Positions 48,612-58,969 of a stretch of DNA of 64,000 nt are shown piece after piece. The number at the start of each line of letters is the position of its first letter. The first letter of the stretch is position 1. The DNA is from Udeniomyces pyricola (taxonomy: Eukaryota > Basidiomycota > Tremellomycetes > Cystofilobasidiales > Mrakiaceae): the NCBI GenBank assembly GCA_039545295.1, contig BCIK01000003.1:1054001-1118000 (forward strand), read 5' to 3'. The notes under the pieces were generated by a model that made no database searches, was not told the DNA's origin, and worked only from the letters and a program-made list of their open reading frames with translations. The translations under genes and the position numbers were made by a program.

Positions 48612-51600
48612 ATGGTTTCTTCCAAAGCCACCCCTCAGCAAACCTACTCGCTCGCCGACATTGATCACGGCCGCACCCCTACGACTTCCCCTCTTACTGA
48701 CGCCCAAAAAGCGCACGCCACCTTTGTCGAGCCCGGTCACGACTCGACGACGACGACTTCGTCATCGACCAACTCGACTGACTCGTCCCCGAGCTTCCGC
48801 AAACCGACAGTTCACGGAACTAAGGAGAAGGAATGGCAACCGAGCGGAACGGCTACGCCGGCGGGCGTCCACGAGCTCCTCGTCGATGAGCTCTTCCCGG
48901 CCGACAGCTACTACCAGGGCACCTACTGGGCCGACTTGCCTCGAGGACGTGAGTCTCCCCATAAAAAAAAAACCCGCAACGTGACAGCCCAACATGGCTT
49001 GAGACGGTCGAGTTTCGGCTGTATGCGACGAGAAATCGAAGGCTGATTCAAAGTTCTCGACCACGCCTGCTCTCATGATGGGAAAATCCTACCGCTTTAC
49101 ACTTGCCTCCTAACCTTCTTTTCCAGTCAAGAACCGATGGATCTTCAGGCAGTCAAACGCTGAGGCCAAGAGGGAGCTTCGTGAGATTGGACGAGTTTTC
49201 AAGAGAGATCCCCTTCGTAAGTCTTTGCGTTCCTCGTTCCTGTCAGCCCCCCTGCCATGTGCGTGTGTGTGTATCATACCTCACCTCTGCCCCTTTTCTG
49301 CAACCCATCCGTCCGTCCACATGTCTGACTCGTCGCCTTTTTTGCATACTACCCCTACACGTATTGTGTGTCTCTTTTTGGCCTTCGTCATCTCCTGTTC
49401 CTCTCTTCAGAACCTATTCGCTCGTACTTCTCTCGATACGTTCTCGGAGGAATGGGTCTCTTCCTTGAGGGTTTCACCCTCTTCTCCATCGGAAACCTCA
49501 CCCCACTTTACAAAGCCGTCTGGCCTACGTGCTGGAAGACGTACGACGTGTGCAACAAGGACTGGGTCCACTCGATCGAGTACCTCGAGATTCTGGGAAT
49601 CGTCTTTGGTCAAATCCTCGTTGGGTTTGAGGGTGATTGGGTTGGGAGGAAGTTTGGATTGGTTCAGGACGCGCTCGTCATGTTCCTCGGACTGCTCATG
49701 TTGACTGCCTCGTGGGGAACCTCGTTGGAGGGTTGGGTCATTTGCTACGTGAGTAGAGCAAGGATCCATTCATACCCATGAAAATGAACGCATTACCCAA
49801 ACAGTCTTGGCTAATCAAGTCATCCCATCGGTCGTCGTCAACAACAGGCTTGGTCTCTCTTCGTCTACGGAATCGGTGTCGGAGGAGAGTACCCGATGAC
49901 CTCGACGTCTGCCCTTGAGTCTCGACAGGGTGTTTCGCCCGAGGCCATGTCCGACGACCGATTGCACCGAGGTCGAAACGTCTGCTTGGCCTTCCTCATG
50001 CAGGGTTGGGGTCAGATGGCGAACCAAGTTGTTCTCATGTGAGTGTGATCTCTCTGGCTCGTCGACCCTCGGCTTGCATATGACTGACGTTTTTTTTCGC
50101 CGACTCTCCATCTGTCGTCTGCTTTGCTTTCAATCTACCTAGCGTGCTCCTTCTCATCTTCGTTAGTCGATCCACCTGATTCTTCATCGTCTCTCGTGAA
50201 CTCGGACACTGACGCCGGACCCTTCGCTTATCTCTCCTTTCCTCAACAGCACGGTAGCGGCAACCCGCCGTATTCTGCTCTCTCGACTCAATGGACCTTC
50301 CGAATCCAGTTCGCCATCGTCACCTTTGGAACCCTCTGGCTCGCATACCAGCGATACTACCACGGCGACTACTCTATGGACAAGAAGCTTCGAGCCAACA
50401 AGAAGCAGGGAGCCGTCACTGGATACGACACTACCTCGCTCAAGCTGGCCATGTCGCACTTTGGACCTAGGATGGTGAGTACTATGAGTGTCAGGATGAG
50501 ACGGCCTATCGGACATCGTCAAGGATGAAGATCAGCCAATTGACGTGCTTGCATCCCTTCTCTTTTTCTTCTCAGATCGGAACTGCCGGCTGCTGGTTCG
50601 CCAACGACTTTGCTTTCTACGGTTCCAGTTGAGTAGTGCTTTTATCGTGCGACTGCGGGTCAGACACACATGCTGACGAATGTCTGTGCTCAACCAATTT
50701 TACACCCGCCTCACCTTACCTTTCTTGCTATCTCAGAACTCTTCCAAGTAAGTTCCTTACAGATTGATGCTCACTTGGGTGAATCGCAGTGATGATCATC
50801 ATCGATCCCCTGCTGACAAAGGCCTCCCCTGATTTGACCTCTTCTTTTCTCGCTTGCAGGCGACATTCATCAGTGTCATCATCCCCGTTGGGTCCACCGT
50901 CATGGACGGATGGCTTTATAACTTGGTACGTAGTGTTGCTTGGACATATGGAATCACGATCTCGCTTCGGCTCTTCGCTCATGTTCTTTGTCGCCTCCAT
51001 CACCATTTTCATCATCATCTCTCATCCTTGTATTCATTATCCTGAACTCTTCCAGATCAACATCGCCGTCGCTCTGTGCGGTTACTACACCGCGGCCCTT
51101 CTCATCGACCACAAGTCGTTTGGACGAATTCGAGTGCAATCCGTCGGTTTCCTCATGGACTTCATCCTATTCCTCCTCGCTGCTGCTCTTTACTCTGAGC
51201 TGGTCAAGCCTGAGCATATCCACGCATTCCAAGGTACGTCAAGTGTCTGGGTTGAACCTTCGCCCTAGCCGATGGTCCTCATGCTGATTTCCTTTCCTCT
51301 CCCGCCCTTCTCCTACCCTTATATAGCTATTTACTACCTTGCCGGCTTTTTCCAGCAAGCACAGAACAGGTCAGTAAACGTTCTTTGTGACGCAAAAGCC
51401 CTGATCCTTCGCTGACTTCGATTGTAGCACGACCTTCCTCCTTGCTGCTGAGGTTTACCCTGTCTCCATCCGAGCCACTGCCCACGGACTCTCTGCGGCT
51501 TGCGGAAAGTTGGGAGCTCTCCTTCCTGCTATCCTTTACAACTACATTGACACCTCGACCAAGTGTACGTGTACTCCACTGTTTCGACCGAATTTGTACT

Positions 51601-52335
51601 GCCTGTTGCTGACGATAGGTCACCCTCTCCTCTTTCATCTTAAAAGTCTGGGTCGTGTGCTGGTTCGCCCTCGTCGGTTTCTTCCTCACCCTCCTGTTCG
51701 TTCCCGATACGACCGGTCTGGACCTTCGAGAGCAGGAGCGATACTGGCAATTTGTCCGGGCCGGCCGAGCCGGCGACTACCACGGTATCGCTGTCAACAG
51801 GCGACACCTTAGCTACTGGGAGATTTACGTCAACAAGCGACACTTGGCTTATGATCCCGTCAAGGATCGGGAGGGCAAGATGGAAGAGCTCTCGTGAGTA
51901 GATTTGATGATTTGGTGATGAGTTGTGAGACTGTACTTATGACTGATGATATTCATCTATCTGCCTTTACGCCGCCTTCTCTTCCTCTATCTATTTTCTT
52001 GGCTTTTCTTCTGCCTTTCTAGTGAGGCTTACGCTCGCGCTTTGCAGGCCAAGCTCGACGAACTTCCCGGAGACGTTGACCTTCAAGAAGACGAGGGTCT
52101 CTCGTCCTCTGTCCATCTGTACTTCCAAGAGATCGAGAAGAAGCGACGCAACGCCCTCCGAACGGAAGCCGGCGACCTGTCGGATCCCAACGTCGAGCGC
52201 GTCGGCGGTGAGAACGACTTTGACCACCTGCACTTTTCCGCCGAGAGCGAAAAGGATCGCCAGGCTCGTCACGATCAGATTGATGCGACGCCGGCGCCGG
52301 CGGCGCCCAATAGCTCGGTCCCTCTTGGACTGTAG
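48612..52335 (+). CDS. MFS transporter of the phosphate / glycerophosphodiester (Pho84/Git1) type
   Basis: Fourteen exons (first 48612-48948, last 52023-52335) sum to 2,247 nt, 748 residues. A 140-residue Ser/Thr-rich cytosolic N-terminus precedes twelve predicted membrane segments. The signatures are YVLGGMGLFLEGFTLFSIGN, then GFEGDWVGRKFG (the MFS D-x2-GRR-like loop), GIGVGGEYPMTSTSALESRQ, FANDFAFYGSKLFQATFIS, and the pairs FLLAAEVYPVSIRATAHGLS and AACGKLGALLPAILYN. GGEYP and the EVYP-RAT-G-S blocks are shared by Pho84 and Git1 proton symporters. The acidic C-terminus of about 170 residues begins with DLREQERYW and NRRHLSYWE. Micro-exons of 19 nt (50143-50161) and 11 nt (50737-50747) are needed to keep the frame. 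CACGTG boxes upstream agree with Pho4-type control. The substrate is not established. Confidence 0.85.
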
Positions 52336-53592
52336 TATGGAGATTTCTTCTCCCAACGCTTTCTGGCTGTGCATCCCTTTGTTCTCTGTTCTTTGTTTTT
52401 ATTTTCTTCTTGCTTGGTGTTCTTCCTTTTGCTTCTCTCTTCCTCGTTCAATTCCCTTCCCCAATGCTTACATGCACACCTAATCACATTTCAATCTCTT
52501 GCCTCCCCCCCCCCCCCAATCTACTACTTCTTCTTCTTGTTTGCCTTGTCACTCCTCTTCCTTCTTCGCTCGTTTGCATGCTTCTCCTCCCATCATCATC
52601 TTCATCACTCATCACTCACTCACTCACTCTCACATACACTTTTCCAAAAACCGTGCTTACACTCATCAACAATCCAACGCACCCGTCTAAACGTTCTCCC
52701 CCCGTCCTTTTTTTTTTCTCCCAATCTTGCCCCTGCAGATCTTCTTCTTCTTCCCTTTGGAATTCGTTTTCGATGTCGGCCGCTCGCCTTTCTTTTTATC
52801 CTCTTCTGAGTCGTCATTAGTTCTTTGGTTTCTGTGTTTTGTTTTCTAGAATCCATGCGTTTTCTGCTTTGTTTTTTTCTTTCTCTCTGTGATTTGTTTT
52901 GGGCTTAGGGCTTGGCCGGCCGAGCCGGGGCTGCGACTGAGTGTCCCTTGGAATTGATTGGGCAGCTGGCATCCTGGCATCTAGGGCCGCAGAGCTCAGA
53001 GTCATGAAGTACTAATATAACAAGAGGTAGATGTATAATGATGAAGCGTATGTAATCTAAAGATATATGGTATGTACGCGTGAGTATGGTGTTAGACATA
53101 TATGGCTGCTGGATCGGATCATGATAACACTGCTTTACATCCAAACAATCCCCCTCACAGCAAACACACTCACGCAACTTGCGCGTCGCGACAATATCCG
53201 CAGGGAAAGTCGTTACTGTAACCGATTGATTACCTCCATCGTCAACCACACGTCCCTTCAACTTTCCATCGCACAGGCCAGCCCTCGGTGCCGACTGCAT
53301 CTCCAATCTTGTATCTACGTGAGTACGTTTGGTAAGCGTACCGCTGTGCTACAGGTTTCAATCTGATAGGAGCCAGCCGATATCCGGCAGAACACGAGCG
53401 CTCATCTTGTAAATGTTGTTATAACGCCTGATTTTCTGTCCCGCTCTCTCCTTCGACGCCCAGAAGTATACTCGGAATACAAGCTTCAACTCAAACCCTT
53501 GCCAACTCTTCGCTACGACGACGGTCGATACATTCCATCACTCCAACCTACCACTCCACATCCAACCCATCTCCTCCGACTGGACAACGCAC
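52336..53592. other. Intergenic region
   Basis: It holds a CT-rich 3' flank of the transporter with a run of 12 C or more at 52506-52518, and an unremarkable stretch upstream of the methionine aminopeptidase. I see no gene. An additional 5' exon of the aminopeptidase could lie at about 53440-53580. Confidence 0.45.
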
Positions 53593-55804
53593 ATGAAGCT
53601 CTCCCTCCCCTTCCATTTGCCATCTTCTTCCTCGGCGACGCGCTGCATATCCAAGACGCCAACGTCTCTCTTCGGAACCTATCACCCAATCTATCCTTCA
53701 TCCTCCCCGCCGTCTCACCAACTGACCCCTCCATCGTTCGCTCCTCCTCTGGCTGTACCTCCACATATCGTGCGGCCCCACTACGTCCCGCCCGCGTTCT
53801 TTGGACACCGGGGCGAGACGGCCGGGAGGATCCCAAAAGGGGGCAAGATCAAACTGGGAGGAGACGAGGAGAGCAGGGTGAAAGCTGCGGGAAAACTCGC
53901 GAGAGATCTGTTGCGGAAAGCTGAGGCAATGGTTCAGGTGAATTCCGTTTCCGTTTTTCTTTTCTTCTCTGATTGGTAGAGAAAGCGAAAAGGAAGGATG
54001 ACTCTTGAATCGGGACGGTTGAAAGCCGGAGGACCCCTCTACTACTCAACCCTTTCTTTCCCTCGCATCTATCCCTCCGTCACATCGTCCTCCTACCCGC
54101 TCGTTCATTTCATCGGAACCTGATCACCGCGTTCCTTGTCTTTGTCATCTGGGGCTCTCTGTCCTTCCAGCCTGGAGTGACGACCTCTGAGATTGACGCC
54201 CAGATCCATGCCCTCATTATCGCGAACGGCGCGTATCCGTCCCCACTCGGTTACAAAGGCTTTCCAAGATCAGTATGTACGAGTATAAACAACGTGAGTT
54301 TGTTTGGTTTCTGTCTCCTTCTTTTTTTTCTTCTTTATTTGCTCACGGTAAGAAGAGCAAGGTACGAGGGAGATGTGGACAGCGCATTGAGGCCAGAACT
54401 CAAAGACACAGGGCGGGAGGCAAAGGGAAGAGGGAGGGAAGGGGGGATATCACATAGATCACATGTCAATTCCTAATGGCTCGTTCTGCACGCTTTGGAT
54501 TGGGTTTTACTCTACATTTGCGATCGTCACCTCGTATCTTTTCTTGAACAAAGTTCCTCAATTCTGATAGCCCCTCCTCCCCTTGCTTCTACACAACCGC
54601 TATGCCCCCGTCTCCTCTCTCTCTCCCACTCTATTCATATTCATGCTACAGGTCATTGCTCATGGGATCCCTGACGATCGTCCATTAGACTCACGCGACA
54701 TTATCAACATCGATATCACAGTCTTCCTCGATGGCTTCCATGGCGATACCTCTGCAACGTTCATGTTGCCCGACGTGGTGAGAATCCCTAGACATACTTT
54801 GATTCTCTACACTTTTCTTTCTTGCCAGCTTTTGGTCTTTGATCTTTGTCCTTCTCTGTATCTTCAAAGATACTTATACTGCTATTTTCCTCTTGTTTTA
54901 TATATATAATCATTGTGTCTTGATGACTGTGATCAACACGACTCTCTTTCCTTTGCCTTTGTCTAACCCCCTCGAATTTCCTGGTTTAACCCACTACCAT
55001 CTCCGCCCCCTCTGTCCCCTCAAACCAGGATGAGCAAGCCAAAGAACTTTGTGCTGTCACTAAGGAAGCTCTCGAAGCGGGTATAGCAGTATGTGGAGTT
55101 GGGGTTCCTCTCAACGAGATTGGTCGTGCTATCGAGTAAGAGCCCGCTTCCTTTGCTCCTTATCCACCTGTCTTACGTTCGTCGTCAAAGTAACTCTATT
55201 CTCAAACCTGTTTCTCCCTCTTTTTCACTCGTCTTCCTTGATGTGTCTGGCAGAGAAGTCGCCGATCGCCACAACCTTGTGGTCTCTGACCTTTTCACCG
55301 GCCATGGCATCTCGACCCTCTTTCATCACGCGCCTTATATCAATCATATCTATTCACCCGATCCCCCAGATTCGACGACGCTTCTTGGGTTGGGTGACTG
55401 CTTCACGATCGAGCCGGCGTTGGAACAGATGCATGTGAATGAGCAGAATGGCATCGGCGGGGGCATGATGTGGTCAGATGGTTGGACCGTCGTCACTAGT
55501 GTGAGTGTGATTTATTTATTTATTGCTTTTTTTGTTTGCCGGTGACGACTCTCCTAAAGACAATTATCCCTTTTTTTTTTTTTCTTCTCCCGCTAACCAC
55601 TTTCTCGCTTTTGTATCTCGTTCTCGACCTTGAACCTTTCGTTTGTGCTCGTTTTTGGTGTTGCGATCTCTCTGACCCTCGTTTTGTACTTGGTTGTGCT
55701 TGATCGGTTCATTCCTTCCTCCCTCTCAGGCGGGCCAGAGGTCAGCTCAGTACGAGCACCAGCTGCTTGTGACGGACAATGGCGTCGATGTCTTGACTCG
55801 ATGA
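53593..55804 (+). CDS. Methionine aminopeptidase, type 1 (organellar MAP1D-like)
   Basis: It removes the initiator Met from new proteins. Six exons (53593-53937, 54171-54293, 54652-54777, 55029-55135, 55254-55500, 55730-55804) total 1,023 nt or 340 residues. All metal and catalytic positions are visible: His in [11 protein letters not shown], Asp in [16 protein letters not shown] (two), His in LFTGHGIS, Glu in CFTIEPAL and Glu in [12 protein letters not shown]. The [16 protein letters not shown] stretch and C-terminal VDVLTR are typical of type 1. There is no zinc-finger N-domain as in cytosolic Map1. Instead a Ser/Thr-rich, acid-poor leader ([20 protein letters not shown]) fits mitochondrial import, so it is MAP1D-like. 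The start at 53593 is chosen as the first ATG in frame with that leader. Confidence 0.9.
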
Positions 55805-56163
55805 ATCGAATGACGATGAGAAACAAGTTTTTGAGAACAAAGACAAAAGACAAAAGGGAAGAGACGTGGGCTTGACCGAACTAGACGACTAGCGCAGTCG
55901 ACGCAAGAATTTGCAAGGAAAAACGGAGAGCGAATGATGGAAATAGATGACGAAACGGTACTAGATGGATGAGTTTACTTGGACCGATGGAAGGAATGTG
56001 ATATGTCCATGTATATACGATATACAACCATTACCACGGGAACAAGGAACGACGAAACATGACTTGTGATAATGGCTTGTGATTGAGTGATCCAGTCACG
56101 TGGTCGATCACAGCATCGCCAACGAAACGATACCAAAACCAACCCAACCGATGAGCAGTGATT
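55805..56163. other. Intergenic region upstream of the Gag1-clamp gene
   Basis: No gene or clear element is seen. It is purine-rich just after the aminopeptidase stop. Confidence 0.45.
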
Positions 56164-57923
56164 ATGGATGGATCGACCCTCCTTGGCGGTTTCCTCTCCC
56201 TTCTTACCGGTTCCATTCTTGTTGCATTCATTCTTCTTGCATTCATTCTTCTTGCATTCATTCTACACACATTGCTACAACCCAAGACCCCCTCGTCGAC
56301 GGTCTCCTTCTCCATGACGACACCACCTTCCTCATTCCCTCCCCAACCGACGTTTACGCCCCTTCCTCCGCCGCCCGCTCATCCTTACGGCGAATCCGTC
56401 TTCCACGCCCGTCGTCAAGCCTGGCTCGCCAACCGCGGTCCCGACCTCGCGCCTCCGCTCCAACCCCCTTCGGAACAAAGCCAACGCGATGCCGTCGTCG
56501 CCAACGGAGGCAGCATGTCCAAACTCGAAGCCTTACTCAGTGGCGTCAGTGAGGATAGTCCAGGTGGGGGAGAGTCGTTGGTCGATGAGGAAGGGAGGGT
56601 GAGCGAGGCGAATTGGAGAGGTGGATTGGAGGGCGTTTGGAGAGGGTTGATTGGGGGCAGAAGTAAGTCTTTGGCTTTGATTTCGCTCAGGTCTTGGTCT
56701 GAGTTACTAGGATGGTTGCTATGTTTGGGGAGAGGAGAGGTTTAGGGTAGCTGATAGCATACATAGCATCCAGAACGAGAGAAAGAAGAGAGGAAGAGAG
56801 ATACCAAGTCTCTCTCTCTCTCTCTCTGGTCACTCGAAATGCGACTCGTCATCAATCAACCTTGGACTCTCCAAAACTAAAACGGTTCCTCAACATCTTC
56901 CTTCTGGCTTGCTTTCTATGTATTTCGGCCATGTTAGGATTAGTCGCCCGCATGCCTCTCAGTCTAGTGATCAAAGTGCGTTCGCTTTCTCTCTCTCTCT
57001 CTCTCATTTTGCAGGTCTATTTCTTCTTCTTTGTGGATTTCTGTTGCTTTCATCGAGACGCGTCCCATTCCCATCCTATAGAACCATGCTTCCGTTTGCT
57101 TGGCAGCCAGTTGACAAGAGCAGGAAACAGACCTGTCGACGATGGGATAAACTTGACTGATCAAAACTCCTTGCCCTTCTTGTTGTTGTCTTTTTCTTTT
57201 TTCTTTCTCGCGAACAACGAAACAAACAAAACTATATTCATATTCTCTTCCGATGGGTTTCCCTCTTCTTCCCCCCCCCCCTCTCTTCCTTTTGTTTCAA
57301 TTTCCCTTCGTGTGCGTCTTTCACTACGTTGCCTCGTGGTGGTTTTTTTTTCTTCTTTTTTTTTTCTTTCTTTGTAGGTGCTAAAAGCAGGTTGGCAACG
57401 TGATGGGTTCGTCATTTCACCTCTCAATCCTCCTTCCACTCCGACCGTTCCTTCTCTTCGCACGACCACGCTTACCTTCCTCTCTTCCTCTCATTTACTC
57501 TATCTCCCTCCCCCCCCCCCCCAAAAAAAAAACACGCCTCCTCCCTTCTCAACAAACACAAAAATTAAAATTATCAGAACGTGGCCTGCAAACCTCCCTC
57601 CCGTTCCCTCATCGCCTCCACTCTCGGCCTCTCCACTCCAAACGATTGTGAACCCTTACCCACCACCTAGCCATCTACCGCCTCCCTCTCCACCAGCCCT
57701 CTCGCTCTCGCCGGCTTCTTTACCACCCTTGTCGCCCCATCCGGGGTCGATGACGAGGGGAACGGAAGGGGACGTCGATTCGGTGGAGCGTCAGGAAGGA
57801 CAGTGTGAGAAGACCGTTGAGAAGGAGGCAGAAGAAGAAGGAGGAGGAGCAAGGGAAGGGGAATTACATTCGTCGACGGCGAGAGTGACCGAGGACCGGA
57901 CGGAGATCACAGTTGGGGTTTGA
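56164..57923 (+). CDS. Gag1-like clamp domain (DUF4050) protein
   Basis: Three exons: 56164-56662 (alternative start 56314), 56938-56975 and 57378-57923. The clamp signature is formed only across both introns: WRGGLEGVWRGLIGGR, then RLVARMPLSLVIK, then VLKAGWQRDG. These match the DUF4050 pattern in which a Trp-rich segment precedes LPLSLVIKILQAGW-RDG. An HARRQAWLANRG basic patch precedes it. Fission yeast Gag1 is a TORC1-linked regulator that recruits a ubiquitin ligase, so a similar role is possible here. The region after the clamp is Pro/Ser-rich and then acidic. From 56164 the protein would start with a hydrophobic repeat (AFILL three times), unlike the family. From 56314 (MTTPPSSFPPQP) it would not, and I favour the latter. 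Confidence 0.75.
56220..56270 (+). repeat. 15-bp tandem repeat, about 3 copies
   Basis: The unit gcattcattcttctt repeats with exact 15-bp period and, if translated from 56164, encodes AFILL repeats. It lies just upstream of the preferred start codon. Confidence 0.85.
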
Positions 57924-58969
57924 GGAAGTTTGAGAAGGTATTTTTTTTTTTTGGGGGGGGAGGGGGGGGGGGGGGGGGTGTGAAAAACTGGTTTTTTCGA
58001 GTTTTTGCGGGTGTGCTGGTGGGATGAGTGTTATTTTTTGACGTGGGGGATGGATTCGGATGGGNNNNNNNNNNNNNNNNNNNNNNNNNNNNNNNNNNNN
58101 NNNNNNNNNNNNNNNNNNNNNNNNNNNNNNNNNNNNNNNNNNNNNNNNNNNNNNNNNNNNNNNNNNNNNNNNNNNNNNNNNNNNNNNNNNNNNNNNNNNN
58201 NNNNNNNNNNNNNNGAAGTTTGGATTTCATTTATTTATTTATTTTACGAAGAACCTCTTTTCGAGGATCTTGGTTGGGGCGGTCTGATTGGTTTCTCAAG
58301 TTTGATCTCTGAGCTTCATCGATCAAACCGACAAGTGAAGCAACAAGATAAAGATGCAAAAAAAAAAAAGAGGTATGCAACGTGGCACAAGATGCACTAC
58401 TATACAATCACGATCTCAGCCAAAAAAAAAAAAAAGAAAAAAAAAGACCCGGACGTGTCACCTCCACATTTATGTTTTCCTTCGTCATTGTCGAGAACGC
58501 CTCGGAGACCAATGAGACCCCCAAGATTGGGTCATGATGATGACGACTGCTTAGGTGATGTGATCACGCGAATGAAGTGATTGGTATGTATACGATCCCA
58601 TGCGTATGACATAGTACAAGTTAGACGGATTGACACATCTGCGAGCGACAAGCAAGCAAGCATGCGTGCTCTTAAAAAAAAGACATGTGAATTGAGCAGT
58701 GATGATCGCAGATGTGCGACACCCCAGATTGACTTACGTCAGAAGTGTTTTGCACGCGTTTCTTCACCCGAAACCATTACGCATATCATATATAGCACAT
58801 TCAAATCTCTCTCTCTCCAACTCTCTTTCTTCTCGTCGTCGGCTCCGCCTTCCTCAACAAGCATCGTTTCCCTCTGAAGCCAAACTGTCAACGGCAACCC
58901 GCCCATACTCAGCTACTTAGTCAACGCTTCACCCCCCACCCCCCACTCCTTTCCAAACGCCTTCCCACT
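57924..58969. other. Convergent intergenic region with assembly gap
   Basis: It lies between the 3' ends of the Gag1-clamp gene and UBA3. It contains T and G homopolymers (57941-57978), a 150-N gap, and A-rich runs (58361-58372, 58421-58446). Open frames crossing the N run are artefacts. No gene is supported. Confidence 0.6.
58065..58214. other. Assembly gap (150 N)
   Basis: A run of 150 N lies just after long T and G homopolymers, which probably stopped the assembly. Confidence 0.95.

Noticed and set aside
47945..48631. 228-residue minus-strand open frame
   Set aside because: It covers the CT-rich promoter of the transporter, has compositional bias and shows no domain.
57907..58580. Open frames spanning the 150-N gap
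   Set aside because: They consist mostly of unknown residues and homopolymer translation.
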